Shown here: positions 41,671-55,583 of the stretch, in pieces | Numbering within the stretch: the stretch's first letter is position 1 | How the letters are laid out: the number at the start of each line of letters is the position of its first letter | NCBI GenBank assembly: GCA_037447655.1 | Contig: JBBHKE010000890.1 | Location: forward strand, 126,001 to 186,000 | From: Zygnema cylindricum | Lineage: Eukaryota; Streptophyta; Zygnematophyceae; Zygnematales; Zygnemataceae | Length of the DNA: 60,000 bases | Reading direction: 5' to 3' | Made by a program: the position numbers and the translations under genes | The notes under the pieces: model-generated | The model's input: the letters and a program-made list of their open reading frames with translations, nothing else | Told to the model about the DNA's origin: nothing | The model's database searches: none

Positions 41671-42706
41671 TGTAGAATTTAAAGGTTATTTTAGTATTTT
41701 CTAGGTTTTTTAACATGCAGAAAAGAAGTAGAGGCAGCCTGCCTCTAACTCTTCTCTCTAGCTCCCACAGTTGTCGCAGTCACTGAAAGATTGGAGAGGG
41801 AGATAGAGCTATGGCCGCCTATGCTACCCCGACGGAGAAAGATGTTAGGCTGGTAGATTTTTACCAAAATGAACTTGGGGGACCTAGGGTATGAACCTGG
41901 TACCTGCCGTCCGTCAAAGTAGCCGGTAGCCGGTAGCCTTAGCCATCTAGTCTAAACCAAAGATATATGATATATGGTTTGATAGTTATTTAAATGTTAA
42001 CACGTAGGCTATTTCATTCAACGGGATATTTAGACAAAGATACAGTTTGTAATGTACGGTGTACGAAATATCAGAAACGAATATCGCACATTTTGTTTCG
42101 AAGGCGAAACAAATATTGCGCAAGTATTTATGACGGCCACGATTGTAATCCGGCTTAATCGGACGGCCACGAAGCATGCCGAGATCGCGGAATGGGTTTT
42201 CGGCAGTTTGCGGACGACGTCACATCAATCACCACGTGGCGCAATCACATTTGATTACGGCATCTCCGAGGATTCCACGAATGAATCCAAAAATGACATG
42301 TGTCGACTTGTTGGCCATGTCGCACAATAACAATATAGAAAGTACACTGACACCTGTACCTTTATGTACGATACACTATTATGATTTGTGTCGTATTTCA
42401 GTAGATAGAGTTTTAGAGAGAGATAGGACTTAGATTTTTTTTATAGATTGGACCCTCTCTCCCAGAGAGCTTATGTACAAAAGGTCAACTTTGACCCTTC
42501 ATAACGTACTGCTCAGGGGAGCAAATTCAAAGATTCTTTTTGCTATAGACTCAAAGGAGTCTTGCCTTCACGGGGGAGAAGGTGGTTAGAGTTTTTCTCT
42601 GCCAGGGTGGCAGTTTTTTTTGCTGAAACACAAAGGGGTCAGGGTTATCCTAGAGGCTTCGTGTGAGCTGCCTACTCTGAGGTCATATGGAGGTCTCAGA
42701 GTTGCA
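41671..42706 (+). repeat. Element IX 3' LTR
   Basis: It starts TGTAGAATTTAAAGG right after ACAAGGGGAT (a polypurine tract with one changed base) and ends GAGTTGCA. It has the conserved inverted repeat near 42090-42110. Confidence 0.9.
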
Positions 42707-42711
42707 CATAG

Positions 42712-43000
42712 TGTGGATAGGGTGGAGTTAATGAAGTGTGTCCAAGTGTACGTAGTTGACCAGTTGTAGTACTGGATTGACTAGCAAATAACTAGTTTAA
42801 ATAGCGGGAAGACTTAGTGAAGAGCTAATCTTTTGCAAGTAGACTTGTGACAGCGAGAATTCAATCTTGTTATCTCTTTTGATTAATAAAGCTCCAGCTT
42901 TTCCTTGCGTACAGTGTGTAACCTTGCTGTTGCTACGAGTGAATCTCTAGGAATATTCTACCGTGCAAAGTAATCGTGGTGTCGGGGTTACTCTTTTACA
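42712..43000 (+). repeat. 5' LTR of the Ty3/gypsy chromovirus
   Basis: This is a 289-bp segment between CATAG (42707-42711) and the primer site. It starts TGTGGATAGGG and ends CTTTTACA, with an AATAAA at 42885-42890. The left border is inferred from TG and the adjoining copia end. I found no second copy downstream, so the LTR call rests on position before the primer site. Confidence 0.65.
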
Positions 43001-43001
43001 T

Positions 43002-43013
43002 TGGTATCGGAGC
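43002..43013 (+). promoter_or_regulatory. Primer-binding site of the gypsy element
   Basis: TGGTATCGGAGC matches the complement of the 3' end of plant initiator tRNA-Met (TGGTATCAGAGC) at 11 of 12 bases and follows the LTR by one base. It uses the normal tRNA 3' end, unlike the copia elements here. Confidence 0.85.
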
Positions 43014-44183
43014 TTTTCCTCGTGACTCGACAGTATGTAAGGTCACGGTGTCTCCATACCTTGTATGTTGGAGCGAGTCCCTTGAGAATTGGAGAACGTC
43101 AAATTGCAGAACGCTCACCTGAGTGACACCGTCACAACTTTGGAAACTCGTTTTGGTGATCGAGCACACGAAAGCATAGAGAGAGATTTGAGGAGACCGA
43201 AGTTGAGATTGCCCGATGAGTTCGATCGTGCTCGGCACAAGAATCTCGATGCGTGGTTGTATTTGTTGGCGAACTATCTGGAGAATTTTCCCAGCTAGTC
43301 CGATCGCGATAAAATAAACTATGCGGGGGGTTTACTCAAGGGAGTTAGTCCGATCGCGATAAGATAAACTATACAGGGGTTTACTGAACGGGGCAGCAAG
43401 AGCGTGGTGGAGAGCAATGGTGGAAGATGGCGAGGTACCCGCTGATTCGACCCTATTTGTCTGTTCTCTTCGTGACTGCTGGCAACCAGGGTACATTGTC
43501 AAGGCAGCAAGGGATACGATTTCGGTGTTGAAAGAGCGCACTTCTGTTTTAGAGTACACACAACGATTTTGGAATGCAAGGTTAAAATGCCAACGATGAC
43601 GGAGGATGAAGCGGTTGATCGATATGTTAAAGGACTCAAGGCGTCTATTCCGAGGGATGTGGAACAGTGGCTCACAGGGGTCACAACAACTCCTAGTCTC
43701 TTGGCAATTGTCCAGTTCGCGGAACGGACTGACTCCGTAGACTTCACTTTCCGTAGATCCTATCACTTTGGATGAAGTAGCAGCAGAGAAGGTTAAACAG
43801 ACGATGGACCGACCCCCATGGAGTTAGGAGCCATCAAAGAGGACGCGTACGTGGTCAATGGAATTAAAAAGAAGAAGAGAACCACAAAAAACAGAATCGA
43901 TGATCCGTCCCCCAAGGAGCTCCAACGTAGGAGGTTGAATAAACTATGCTTTCAGTGCGGTTCCCCGGACCATATGGCCAGAGAATGCCCCAAAAAGAAA
44001 GATCCTAGGAGGGGCAAGCTTAATTTCATGAGACTTGCTAGAGAAGGGGAAGATCCTTCAGTTTTTTCGGGTAAAATTGGGGGCAGCGCAGCCAGTTTCA
44101 TGGTGGATTCGGGCGCGTCAGGGAACTTTATCAACTAGAAGATGGTGAAGAAGTTGAAACTCCCTCTCATCATTATTCCAAAC
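43014..44183 (+). pseudogene. Chromovirus gag and start of protease
   Basis: Gag begins near 43089 (with LRLPDEFDRARHKNLDAWL) and continues, in changing frames, through a capsid region (FVCSLRDCWQPG, DTISVLKERTSVLEYTQRF, YVKGLKASIPRDVEQWL). A CCHC knuckle, CFQCGSPDHMAREC, lies at 43947-43988. The protease begins MVDSGASGNFIN with DSG at 44106-44114. It is broken by a 50-bp tandem duplication (43297-43393), frameshifts, and finally by the insertion of copia element VII at 44184. The protein resumes at 50425. Confidence 0.9.
43297..43393. repeat. 50-bp tandem duplication in gypsy gag
   Basis: Two copies begin AGTCCGATCGCGATAA (43297 and 43347). They differ by a few substitutions and indels. 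A single copy would keep gag in frame from ENFPS into INYAGGLLKG. Confidence 0.88.
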
Positions 44184-45078
44184 TTTTGAAAAGAGGTTAT
44201 TAATAGTTCACTTCTCTATTTTAGTTAGACTCTAAAGAGAGAGAGAGAGAGAGGATCAAAGACACGCCATGGCTGTTACGTTATTTAGAAGGTGGCATAT
44301 TGGAGAAGAAGCATTTTTACCAAAATAGGTGCCCCAAAGATTTGAACTTGCGACCTTTAGACTCAATATAGCCGTACGCCTTAACCATTAAGGCATTGTC
44401 AAAACGATTTACTTAGGCGGTTCGATAGTTACTTAATGTTTGAGAAGTTGGTTGAATCATACAAAATTGACGAAGATCCGTGTGTGAAACAATTTATGCA
44501 CAGACGCGAATCTGCACCATGTAAATTTAATTGATCGGACGGCCGTCGTTGCAGCCGCCACACGAAATAAGCTTTTCGGCGGACTTTTGAGATAGCGTCA
44601 CGCGATGCCACGTGGCGCCACATTATTGGATACCGAGGAAGATGGGAGGAGGAACCATGGCTCTTGATTTGACAAGCGTCACCTTGAAGGCCATATGGTA
44701 TAATAGTCGTACAATAAGTACATCGGCCACTGTACCTTTTTGTACTATAAAGTGTTTCTATTAGACGAGGGTTTAGTAGTAGGTAGACGTGAGTAGATAG
44801 TCTAGGACTTAGTGAAATTTAGGAACCTCTCTCTAAGAGAACTTGTAACTATAAAGGTCATCTTTGACCAACCATAACTTACTGCTCGAGGAGCATATTC
44901 AGTGATTCTTTTTGCGTTCGGCTTAAGGGAGTCGGGTCCTCACAGGGGTGAGGGTGGTCACAATATTTGTGTGTCTGGGTGGCACTTATTAAGTGGGAAA
45001 GTGAAAGGGGTAAATATTATCCTAGAGGCTTTACATAATGTACCCATTCTGTGGGTCAATGGAGACCACAGAATTGCA
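44184..45078 (+). repeat. Element VII 5' LTR
   Basis: It starts TTTTGAAAAGAGG and ends ATGGAGACCACAGAATTGCA. It carries a GA run and the 'aaccattaaggcattgtc' block. Confidence 0.9.
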
Positions 45079-45093
45079 GGTTATGGGCCCACC
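45079..45093 (+). promoter_or_regulatory. Half initiator tRNA-Met primer site, element VII
   Basis: GGTTATGGGCCCACC is identical to the element I site although the LTRs of the two families are very different. It is in frame with the ATG at 45059 in the LTR. Confidence 0.85.
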
Positions 45094-48000
45094 CTCTACG
45101 GTGCCCATATTTGATGGATCTGACTTTCTTTATTGGGAAATGATATGGAGGGGGAACTTTTTGAAAAGTATCCATGGGGAATTGTGTATGGACAAATTCG
45201 TTGCCCATCTCTACCTGGGTTTGGAGAAACACGCTACTCTGGCATCTCCACCACCTCAGCAGGTAGAACAGCTGCCACCATCACCAATGACGATGACCAG
45301 GAAGGGGAGGAGATTGTCATGGAAGGAGAAAAGAGAGGTGTTGTACCTCGAGTGACACCCTTGCCAAAGACAATATTGGCAGCATCACCACCAGCAACAA
45401 CAACGGTGACAGTGGGTTAGACAGAGCGTTCAGAATATGAAAAGTGGAAAATAAAGACAAGGTCGCTAAACTCTTAATTCTCAAAAGTGTAGTGAAGGGT
45501 ATTGCTATTCCTTTTATGCATGTCAGGTCTTCATCTCAGATTTGGATATCACTAGTTAACAAATATAAAAGTGGATCTTTATAGCAGCAACAATTGGCAG
45601 AAAATAAGATTGCAACCTATATTTATAAAGGAGGAAGCATGAACAATTATTGCAATGATCTTAAAGCTTTATTTGGAGAATTAGACTGTGCACGTAACTC
45701 ATGGTCTGAGAGACAAATAGTAAACACCTTGATTATGAAGTTACCTGAAGAACATGAGAATATCATTAACCGGTTGCAGGATATAAGAGATAGTAATCGG
45801 AATTGGGATAGTAATTGGAATTGATATGATACAGCGAGAATAATTTTAGTAAAAGAAAGCACAGTAGAACTTAGGAGAGGGAGTCTAAGTGTTAAAGCAT
45901 TGGCTCCAAGATCTGATTGGCGGAAGCGTGATGAGGAGAAAGGGAAAGATCCCTACCGAAATTTTGGAGGAAGAGGACACATAGGTGGCAGATTTGTTCG
46001 ACAAGGGAGAGGAACTCCTCCAGGAGGACTATGCCATTTCTCTAAAAAACAAGGACACTATATGGCAGATTGTGTCAAACTTGCAGATCTCCGATTTAAA
46101 GATGGACAAGGAACCTCAAGGGATGGAGGAAAGAAAAAAGCCTTATTAACTCAAGTTCATGATGAGGAAGAGGAGGATGCGACGGAACCAGAAGAAGAGC
46201 TTGAGGAGCTCTTTCTCAATCCGAAAACCACGAAGAAGCATGTCGACATTCCACGAAGACAAAAGTGTGCTTTCGAAGGTAAGAGGGATCCACCCGAGGA
46301 TGGGTGGATCATACATTCAAGAGCCTCAATGCATATGTGCAAGGAAAAGAGGTGGTTTACTAAACTAAGGAAGATCCCAATAGTTGAGATAGAGTACGGA
46401 GATGGTAGAGTAGAAACCACTAGTCTCGTCGGATTTGTTGACTTAAAGGTTCTAGTTGATCGAAAAGCCTCAATTGTAACTCTCTAAAATGTTCTTTACA
46501 TTCCACAACTTAGCAAAAACCTAGTCTCTACAATTGTCCTAGATGAAAAGGAGTTTGAAATAGAAACTAAGAAAGGAATTTTCACAGCCAGTTTTGATAA
46601 TGTGGTTTATTTCATAGCTCATAATGGTAATCAAGGAATGTTCAGAATTGTACTCTATAATGAAAAGAGTGTTCTTTACTCGTGTGCAAGTGATATTATG
46701 CTTTGGCACAAAAGATTGGGGCATGTGCATCTAGATAGATTAAAGAAAATGAAGAAAAAATGAATAGTGGATGGTATTTTATTTCAAGATGATGAGACCT
46801 CAAATGATTGCAGTGGATGTGCCCAAGGGAAGATTTATAGACTTCCATTCCCAAAAGCAAGAACTTTTAGGAGAGAGAAATTATTGGATCTAATTCACAC
46901 AGATTTTTGGGGACCTGCTAGGTATACTTCACATGGAGGGAAGAGATGGATGTTAACAATCATAGTAATTGGTCTAGATACACTTAGGTATACTTCCTCA
47001 GACATAAGTCAGAGGTATTGAGATGTTTCAAAGAATACAAAGTATGGAGTGAAAAATTACATGAAACCTCAATAAAAGAGATAAAAAGTGATAATGGGGA
47101 AGAATACACCTCAAGGGAATTTGAGGAATTTCTTAAAAAATAAGAAATTCATCCTGAGAAAACTGTTCTTTATTATCCGGAACAAAATGGAGCAGCAGAA
47201 AGAGTTAATAGACCGTACGGGATATGTATAGAAGTATGCTAACTTATAAGAGGATAGGATTGCAATTTTGGGCTGAGTCAATAAATTATGCTAACTAAAT
47301 GAAAAATAGAGTCCTAACTACAGCAAATAAAGAGGAAACTCCATATGACAGGTGGATAGGAAGAGAGCCAGATTTGGCTAGTTTGAGAGTGTTCGGAAGT
47401 CAAGTCTACAGTTTGGATTCCGATAAGACTAAATGAAAACTTGAGGGAAGAGGGAAACCGGGATATCTTGTAGGATATGATGAGAGCACAAAAGGATATC
47501 GAGTGAATGACTTGAAAAATAGAGATGTCATTTTGGTAAAACACATAGTGGTGATGAATGAAGTAAAGTCCATTGATCCATTAAAATATAATAAGGAAGT
47601 AAATATCAGATTTGAACCGGATCAGTTTTCTTACCTTGACTTTGGAAATGAAAAAAAAAGAGGGGGAAAAAGAAAAATCAGCAGAACTCCTGAAGGAGAA
47701 GGAGGAAAGGACAACAACCGAGGTAACACCACAATATGAAGTGGAAACCAATGAGGAGCTTGATAAGGCACCGGAATTGGAAGATAGGGGAGCTGAAGAT
47801 ATTTCGAAACGGAACCCGAGGATGCCTTCCATACAGGCCTCAGACTTTGAAGGAGGAAGAAGAAGTAGTAAACGACTTCCAAAACGACAAACAAACAACC
47901 AACTCACAAAGATGTCCCATTTGGATGAACCTCAAACATACTTAGAGGCCATAAATACCCCTCATAGTAGTCGGTGGATCACGGCTATAAATGAAGAAAT

Positions 48001-49525
48001 GGCCTCCATCAAGGAAGCCAATACATGGGAGTTGGTAGATTGTCCCCCGGACCGAAAAACCAATTGGGTGTAAGTGGGTTTTTAAACTTAAACTAAACCC
48101 ATATAATTCCATTGAAAGATACAAAGCTAGGTTGGTTGCTAAAGGTTATACTCAAAAAGAATGAAGTGACTATGAAGAAATCTTTGCACCGGTAGTCAGA
48201 TTTCCCTCTGTCAGAATTCTATTAAGCTTAGATGCAGCAGAGGATATGGAAATACGCCAGATGGATATTAAGACTGCCTTCATACACGGAGAGTTAGAAG
48301 AAGAAATCTACATGAAGCAACCATAAGATTTCGTGGAAAGTGGAGAAGAAAGTTAGGTGTGCAAACTGATAAAATCACTTTATGGCCTTAAGCAGGCCCC
48401 GCGACAATGTAACATAAAGCTAGATGAATTTTTGACCGATTTGGGGTATATCACAATTAGTTCATATCATTCCATATATCTATGTGATGATGAGAATGGA
48501 GTGATATTTATTGCTATTTATGTGGATGATTTGTTAGTCTTAAACAAGTCTTTAGATAAAATTAATAAACTAAAACAAGATCTAAGAAGCTGGTTTGACA
48601 TAAAAGACATTGGTAAAGCAAAGTATAATTTTGGAATTCAAATGGAGAGGGATAGAGGAAACAGAATTATAAGACTCACCCAAAAGGAAGATATTGGTAA
48701 TATGCTAGAGGAGTTTCAGATGGACAAAGCAAATGGATGTCCTACTCCCATAGATCTAAAGAAAATATCAGAGGGGAGTGAAGAGGGAGGAATATTGATA
48801 TTGAATGATGAGATGGATGAGGAAGAAAAAAGGTTTATGGAAAGAAATCCATATCGCTAGATTGTAGGCAGTTTAATTTACTTTATGAATTGTACTTGTT
48901 CAGACATAGCTGCAGCTGTAGGAGTCCTCAGTAGGAGTCTAAATGAGCCCAAGAAGAGAGACTGGGAAGCAACCAAAAGGGTGATGAGATATTTGGTGGG
49001 ACCAAGGGAATTGTGGTTGCATTTGGGAGGAGAGCACACTCACATCACGACTTCGAGTGATGCATGTTATGGGGATGTGCCTTTAAGGCGGCTATAACTG
49101 GATATGTGTTGCAAATTGGATCTAGTGAATGCTGTTAGAGTAGCAAACAACAGAAAGTAGTTGCTCAGTCCACTATGGAGGCTAAGTACATGGCTTCTTG
49201 TGCTGCCACCACAAAATTAATGTGGGTGAAATCTCTTGTTGAAGAACTTGGGTTTATAAAGTCTAGAACTCGAAATGTTTTTTGTGATAATCAAGCTGCT
49301 ATCTCTATTGTTGCTAATGCGAAACATCACTTCAAAGCTAAGCATATAGATATTAGACTAAGCTTTGTCAAAGAAAAGGTTGAAAATAAAATCATTAAAC
49401 TGGTTCATAAAATTGATAAAGAAACGATACCGTACATGATGACAAAACTAGTGCCTTCCCCTAAGTTGATTTCTTGTAGGAAAAATTGCGGATTAAAATT
49501 GAAAGTGACTAGGAATTAATGGGAG
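45079..49525 (+). pseudogene. Copia gag-pol, decayed (element VII)
   Basis: Gag starts METTELQVMGPPSTVP and continues with a frameshift near 45130. A zinc knuckle with a lost Cys (CHFSKKQGHYMADC, near 46032-46073) is followed by a damaged protease (IIHSRASMHM instead of IVDSGASMHM, near 46308). Integrase shows HKRLGHVHLDR, CSGCAQGK, HTDFWGPA and SDNGEEYTS, with stops. RT has CRLIKSLYGLKQAPRQ-like sequence and YVDD near 48520. RNase H has SDACYGDV and CDNQAAISIVAN. Loss of the protease Asp and Gly and of a knuckle Cys shows it cannot act. Coding similarity to element I is clear but more distant than that of element IX. Confidence 0.92.
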
Positions 49526-50424
49526 TGTTGAAAAGAGGAAATCAATAGTTCACTTCTCTATTTTAGTTAGACTTTAAAGAGAGAGAGAGAGAGAGAGGGG
49601 ATCAAAGACACGCCATGGCTGTTACGTTATTTAGAAGGTGGCATATTGGAGAAGAAGCATTTTTACCAAAATACGTGCCCCAAAGATTTGAACTTGCGAC
49701 CTTTGGACTCAATATAGTTGTACGCCTTAACCATTAAGGCATTGTCGAAACGATACACTTAGGCAGTTCGATAGTTACTTAATGTTTGACAAGTTGGCTG
49801 AATCATACCAAATTGACGAAGAGGCGCGTGTGAAACAATTCATGCACAGACACCAATATGCACCATGTAAATATAATTGATCGAACGGCCCTCGTTGCAA
49901 CCGCCTCCCGGAATGAGCTTTTTGGCGGCCTTTGGAGATAACGTCACGCAATGCCACGTGGCGTCACATTATTGGATACCGAGAAGATGGGAGGAGGAAC
50001 CATGGCTCTTGATTTGACAAGCGTCACCTTGAATGCCATGTCGTACAATAGTCATACAATAAGTACATCGGCCACTTTACCTTTTTGTACTATATAGTGT
50101 TTCTATTGGACGAGGGTTTAGTAGTAGGTAGACGTGAGTAGATAGTCTAGGACTTAATGAAACTTAGGTACCTCTCTCTAAGAGAGCTTGTAACTATAAA
50201 GGTCATCTTTGACCAACCATAACTTACTGCTCAAGGGATCAAATTCAATGATTCTTTTTGCGTTCGGCATAAGGGAGTCGGGTCCTCACAGGGGTGAGGG
50301 TGGTTTGAATATTTGTGTGCCTGGGTGGCACTTATTAAGTGGGAAAGTGAAAGGGTCAAATATTATCCTAAAGGCTTTACATAGGCTACCCATTTTGTGG
50401 GTTAATGGAGACCACATAATTGCA
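49526..50424 (+). repeat. Element VII 3' LTR
   Basis: It starts TGTTGAAAAGAGG after TTAATGGGAG and ends GACCACATAATTGCA. It is nearly collinear with 44184-45078, with scattered substitutions. Confidence 0.92.
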
Positions 50425-53400
50425 CCACCAATCAGTTCTATTGGCCGATGGCAGTTCGATTATGATGACCTATCGCACACCTCGGTTACGAGTGCGTTTA
50501 AGGAATTTTCATTGGTATGACACTTTTCACGTCCTACCCCTCGGAGATTATGAGGTAATCTTGGGAAAGCCATGGCTTCAAAAGTGGAATCCGAAGATTG
50601 ATTGGAGGAATAATAGTATGAAAGTGGGTAAAGGCGAAAGAGAGTTCGAGGTAAAGGTGGGAGTGGCTGGTAAAGACCTGGAAGAGGGACGCGTGCTCTG
50701 GGCATTACAGCTTAAGAGGGCGCTCAAGAGAGGGGAAACGATTAGAATGGCGGTCGTAAAACCCGTGGAGTAAGTCAAGGAGGGAATTCAAGAGGAGTGG
50801 GCAAAAACGGATTCCGACTTTGGCTCCATAGGAGGGAACACAGCAATAAAGGCTTCCGTTGAGGCCCCGGAAGTCGTGACAAAGCTTCTCGAGGAGCATG
50901 CTGATGTTTTTCCCCCAAAACTCCCGGAAGGTTTACCTCCGAAACGCAACATAGACCACAAGATTGAGCTTGTTTTAGAAGCAGTACCTCGGGCCAACAG
51001 GATGTATAAATTGAGTTACACCGAGTTGGATGAACTGAAGAAAAAAATTTCAGAGTTAGTGGAGGTCGGAGCAATTGAGCCGAGCAAGTCGCCATACGGA
51101 GCCTCCGTCCTCTTCGTGGCCAAAAAAGATCAAGGTCTATGTGTGTGTGTGGATTACCGCGCTTTTAATAAGTTAACTGTCAAGAAAGCGTACTCCTTTC
51201 TCAGGATAGACGAGTTGTTGGACCGACTTAGGGGTGCCAAGTATTTCTCTAAGATAGACTTACGAAGTGGCTATCATCAAATTAGAATTGCAGAGGAAGA
51301 TGTAGAAAAAACTTCATTTAGAACGCGGTACGGTCATTTCTAATTTTTGGTTAAGCCGTTTGGATTGACGAATGCCTCGGCTAAGTTTATGCATTTGATG
51401 AACAAGATCTTCTGACAATATTTGGACGCGTTCGTAATCGTCTTCTTAAATGACATGTTGGTGTAAAGTGAGACGTTAGAGGACCATATCAAGCACCTGA
51501 GAACTATCTTAAAGGTTCTAAGGGAGAATAAGTTGTACGCGAAGATGAGCAAATGCGACTTTCTAAAAGACAAAATTGAGTTTTTGGGTCATGTGGTCAG
51601 TGAAGATGGAATCGCAGTAGATCCCAACAAAACTAAGGCAGTCAAGGAGTGGCCGCAACCAAAAAATATCCAGAGTTGAGGAGCTTATTTGGGCTATGCT
51701 GTTACTATCGACGGTTTGTGGAGGGATTTGCAAAAATCGCTGCACCACTCACTTATTTGCTCAAAAATGACGTGCCTTATAAGTGGGAGACATTGCAGCA
51801 GGCAATCTTTAACATGCTAAAGGAGCGGTTGGTTACCGCCCCTGTGTTAGCGGTTCCCAATCCGGAGTTACCTTCGATGATAATCACTGACGCGAGTGAT
51901 ACGGCTATTGGAGCGATTCTTATGCAAGATCACGGAAGAGGCCTACAACCCATCGCGTATAATAGTCGTTAACTAAAGGCGGCAGAGCTTAATTGGGCCA
52001 CTCGCAAGAAAGAAACAATAGCCATCATTAATGGCCTATAAGTATGGAAGTGCTACGTTCAAGGGAAGCGGATCACTGTGATTTTTGACCACCATGCGTT
52101 ACGGTATCTGCAAAGATAGCCGAAGTTATCTAAGAAACACGCTAGGTGAAAGACATTCCTACAAACTTTCGGACTAAAGTTAACCATCGAATACAAGCCT
52201 GGTAAGACGAATCCTGATGCTTTGTCAAGAAGACCAGGCGTTGCTGCGCTGACCGCGACGGATCTATCGCAACCATCGCAAGAACGTAGGGATGAATCCT
52301 TGAAAGCGGATATTATCGCAGCCGACAAACTTAACGACCAAAAAGTCAACACTGTATCGAGTACAGTGCAAGTGGACGAAAAGTGGTTGGATAGAATTAA
52401 GGCGGTAAACTTAGGCGATGACACAATCGCGGAACTCGTCAAAAGAAATATATTAGTTCAAACTGCCAACGTGATGTGGCGGTACAAACTGAGTCAGACA
52501 ACCCGATTATATATTGCGACAAATCAAGAGTTACGATATACCATTTTGCAATTAAGCCATGACGAACCCCTTAGCAAACACTTGGGGCAAGACAAAACTA
52601 CTGCACGGCTTGCCGAAGCGTACTTTTTGCCAAATATGACAAAGGATATTGCGGAGTATGTCCAAACCTATGACTCTCGCAACAAGTATAAAATGGACCA
52701 AGGTCGTCAAGGACTCTTGCGGCCCCTTCCAACACCATCCGCCCCTTGGGAAGCAATCTCGATGGACTTTATCGTCGCTCTTCCATTAACCCCGGATGGC
52801 TACGACTCCATTTTTGTTGTCGTCGACTATCTTACGAAAATGGCTCATATCCTCCCCACAAAAACCACGGCTACGGCTCGAGATGTCGCTGATCTCTTCT
52901 TCCATGAGATTTTCCGTCACCAATTCGTAACGAATTTCGTAAGAAGATTGTCAACGACCGCGACCAAAAATTCGTTAGCCACTTCTGGAGGAATCTATTT
53001 GCTATTTGCGGGACACAATTGGCTACGTCCACCGCTTATCACCCTCAAACGAGTGGACAAACAGAGAGAGTGAATAAGACGTTGGAGGAAGCTCTATGTG
53101 CTTACGTGTCGGTACACCAGACAAATTGGGCAAAACACCTGACGACGTTGGAAGTTGCGTACAACAGTGCACTCCATTCTTCCACTAATGATCTGCCCTT
53201 CTCTCTCAATAGACGAGAGCCAACCCTTCCCCAAAATCTGATCTCAACGGACTGTAGCACACCTCCCGAAGTGGACTTTGGCGAAACACTGCGTATCAAC
53301 TTGGAGAAAGCAACGACAATCCTCCAACACCCAAAGAGTCATGTGAAATCTTAAGCCGACACTCATCGAAAAGACATTGACTTTCGTGTTGGGGACAAAG

Positions 53401-53840
53401 TAAGGCTGAATATGGCAAACTTATCCCTCCCACATGCCCTCTCTAACCGAGATTTACCAGGCCATTTACTATACTCTCCAAGGTAAATAGGGTTGTTTAC
53501 AAACTTGACATTCCTTCGGCATGGAAAATACATGATGTGTTTCCTGTGTCCCTCTTCAAGCTATTTCGCAACCCAAATTGCGTGTTCCCAAATCGGCTTC
53601 GCCATACACCTCTTCCCTCGGTTCACACTACCCCGGATGAATATGAGGTGCAAGAGATTCTCCAGTCTCACCAATTATGACGAGGGCGGTCGCATACTAC
53701 CGAGTACTTCATTCAGTGGAAAGGTTACAATGCAGAAGACGATTCTTGGGTTGATGAAAATGATCTTCATGCCCCGGAATTACTGCCCCGATTTAACAGA
53801 GTGCGGAGCCTACCCAGAGGTGCAGCCACAACGGACGCCT
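50425..53840 (+). pseudogene. Chromovirus protease end, RT, RNase H, integrase and chromodomain
   Basis: It resumes at HQSVLLADGS. Domains in order: end of protease (VILGKPWLQKWNPKIDW, near 50545); RT ([10 protein letters not shown] near 51150, [15 protein letters not shown] near 51250); RNase H (IITDASDTAIGAIL near 51880, TIEYKPGKTNPDALSRRP near 52190); integrase (SMDFIVALPLTPDGYDSIFVVVDYLTKMAHILP near 52760; a frameshifted DRDQKFVSHFW block near 52958; TAYHPQTSGQTERVNKTLEE near 53026); chromodomain (EYEVQEIL near 53640, EYFIQWKGYNAEDDSWVDENDL near 53700). The RT catalytic motif reads FLNDM (51443-51457), with the first Asp changed to Asn, and a stop follows at 51464. The integrase zinc finger has YDSRNKY where two Cys are expected. 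Many stops. Order RT before integrase plus chromodomain makes this a Ty3/gypsy chromovirus. Confidence 0.93.
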
Positions 53841-54126
53841 ACGAATAACGAATCGCAACATTGCAACCGTCGCAGTCATCTAGGGGGCTCAGCAACGGAA
53901 CGCAGCCGCGCCGACGAAAGACTGCAGCGCTATCGCTTCGCAGCCACGGGATCGGATAATAGTAACTACGTTCTCAGAGAATTGTAGCACCGCGGCTGCG
54001 CTGACAGAGGATCGCAACGGCGAAATTATGAATTGCAACGTTGGTGATGTCGAACCCGTGATATCGCCGCAGTATCGCAATCGGCGAAGTTTCGAACAAT
54101 ACGATACCCTCGTATAATGCGACGCA
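53841..54126. other. Gypsy 3' remainder, CGCA-rich
   Basis: After the chromodomain the sequence is rich in CGCAAC / CGCAGC motifs. A short Arg/Ser-rich tail may still belong to the gypsy pol. No second copy of the 289-bp LTR is recognisable here or further right, so the 3' LTR is missing or too diverged to see. Confidence 0.5.
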
Positions 54127-54404
54127 ATGAAGGTTTCGATGATGAGACCCACAAACCCCCCAACTAAAGCCGCCATCAACCCTAATGACAAACCTAGTAG
54201 CAACAGTTTGGAGAACCTCTCGCTTCATACTAACAGCCTGCCTGCACTTATTGATTTACCAAAAATCTCAACCACAATAGCGTCCATGTCGTCATCATCC
54301 TCTCCACCACCAAAAAAAAGGAGATTAGTGCGGAAGGGAAGTGACTATATGCCCTATCATGACAGGCTTTTGGCCGCAGCCAAGGCCATGGTGGATGTAG
54401 ACAG
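54127..54404 (+). pseudogene. Unidentified reading frame, 5' part, split by the gag-only element
   Basis: It opens at ATG 54127. It has a Pro/Ser/Asn-rich N-terminus, a poly-Ser run, then the basic cluster PPPKKRRLVRKG (NLS-like) and YMPYHDRLLAAAKAMVD. It is interrupted at GACAG (54400-54404) by the element starting at 54405. When one target copy is removed, the frame continues at 59042 as an acidic, Glu-rich stretch. I do not recognise the family. It could be a host regulatory-protein fragment or part of another transposon. Confidence 0.55.

Positions 54405-55557
<1,153 letters not shown>

Positions 55558-55583
<26 letters not shown>

Larger units (their letters stand above)
36612..42706 (+). 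mobile_element. Copia element IX, 5'-truncated
   Basis: Truncated 5' LTR 36612-37320, internal 37321-41670, full 3' LTR 41671-42706 (1,036 bp). The first 326 bases of the 5' LTR are missing, so no left target site can be read. The 3' LTR is followed by CATAG and then the gypsy LTR. It belongs to a subfamily close to, but distinct from, element I. Confidence 0.88.
44184..50424 (+). mobile_element. Copia element VII (family B) inserted in the gypsy protease
   Basis: 5' LTR 44184-45078 (895 bp), internal 45079-49525, 3' LTR 49526-50424 (899 bp). The gypsy protease reads ...LPLIIIPN before it and HQSVLLADGS after it. The flanking 5-mers (CAAAC and CCACC) do not form a clear target duplication. 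The first two LTR bases read TT rather than TG. Confidence 0.9.

Noticed and set aside
44179-50429. Target duplication for copia element VII
   Set aside because: Left CAAAC and right CCACC match at only three of five bases, so I do not claim a duplication.
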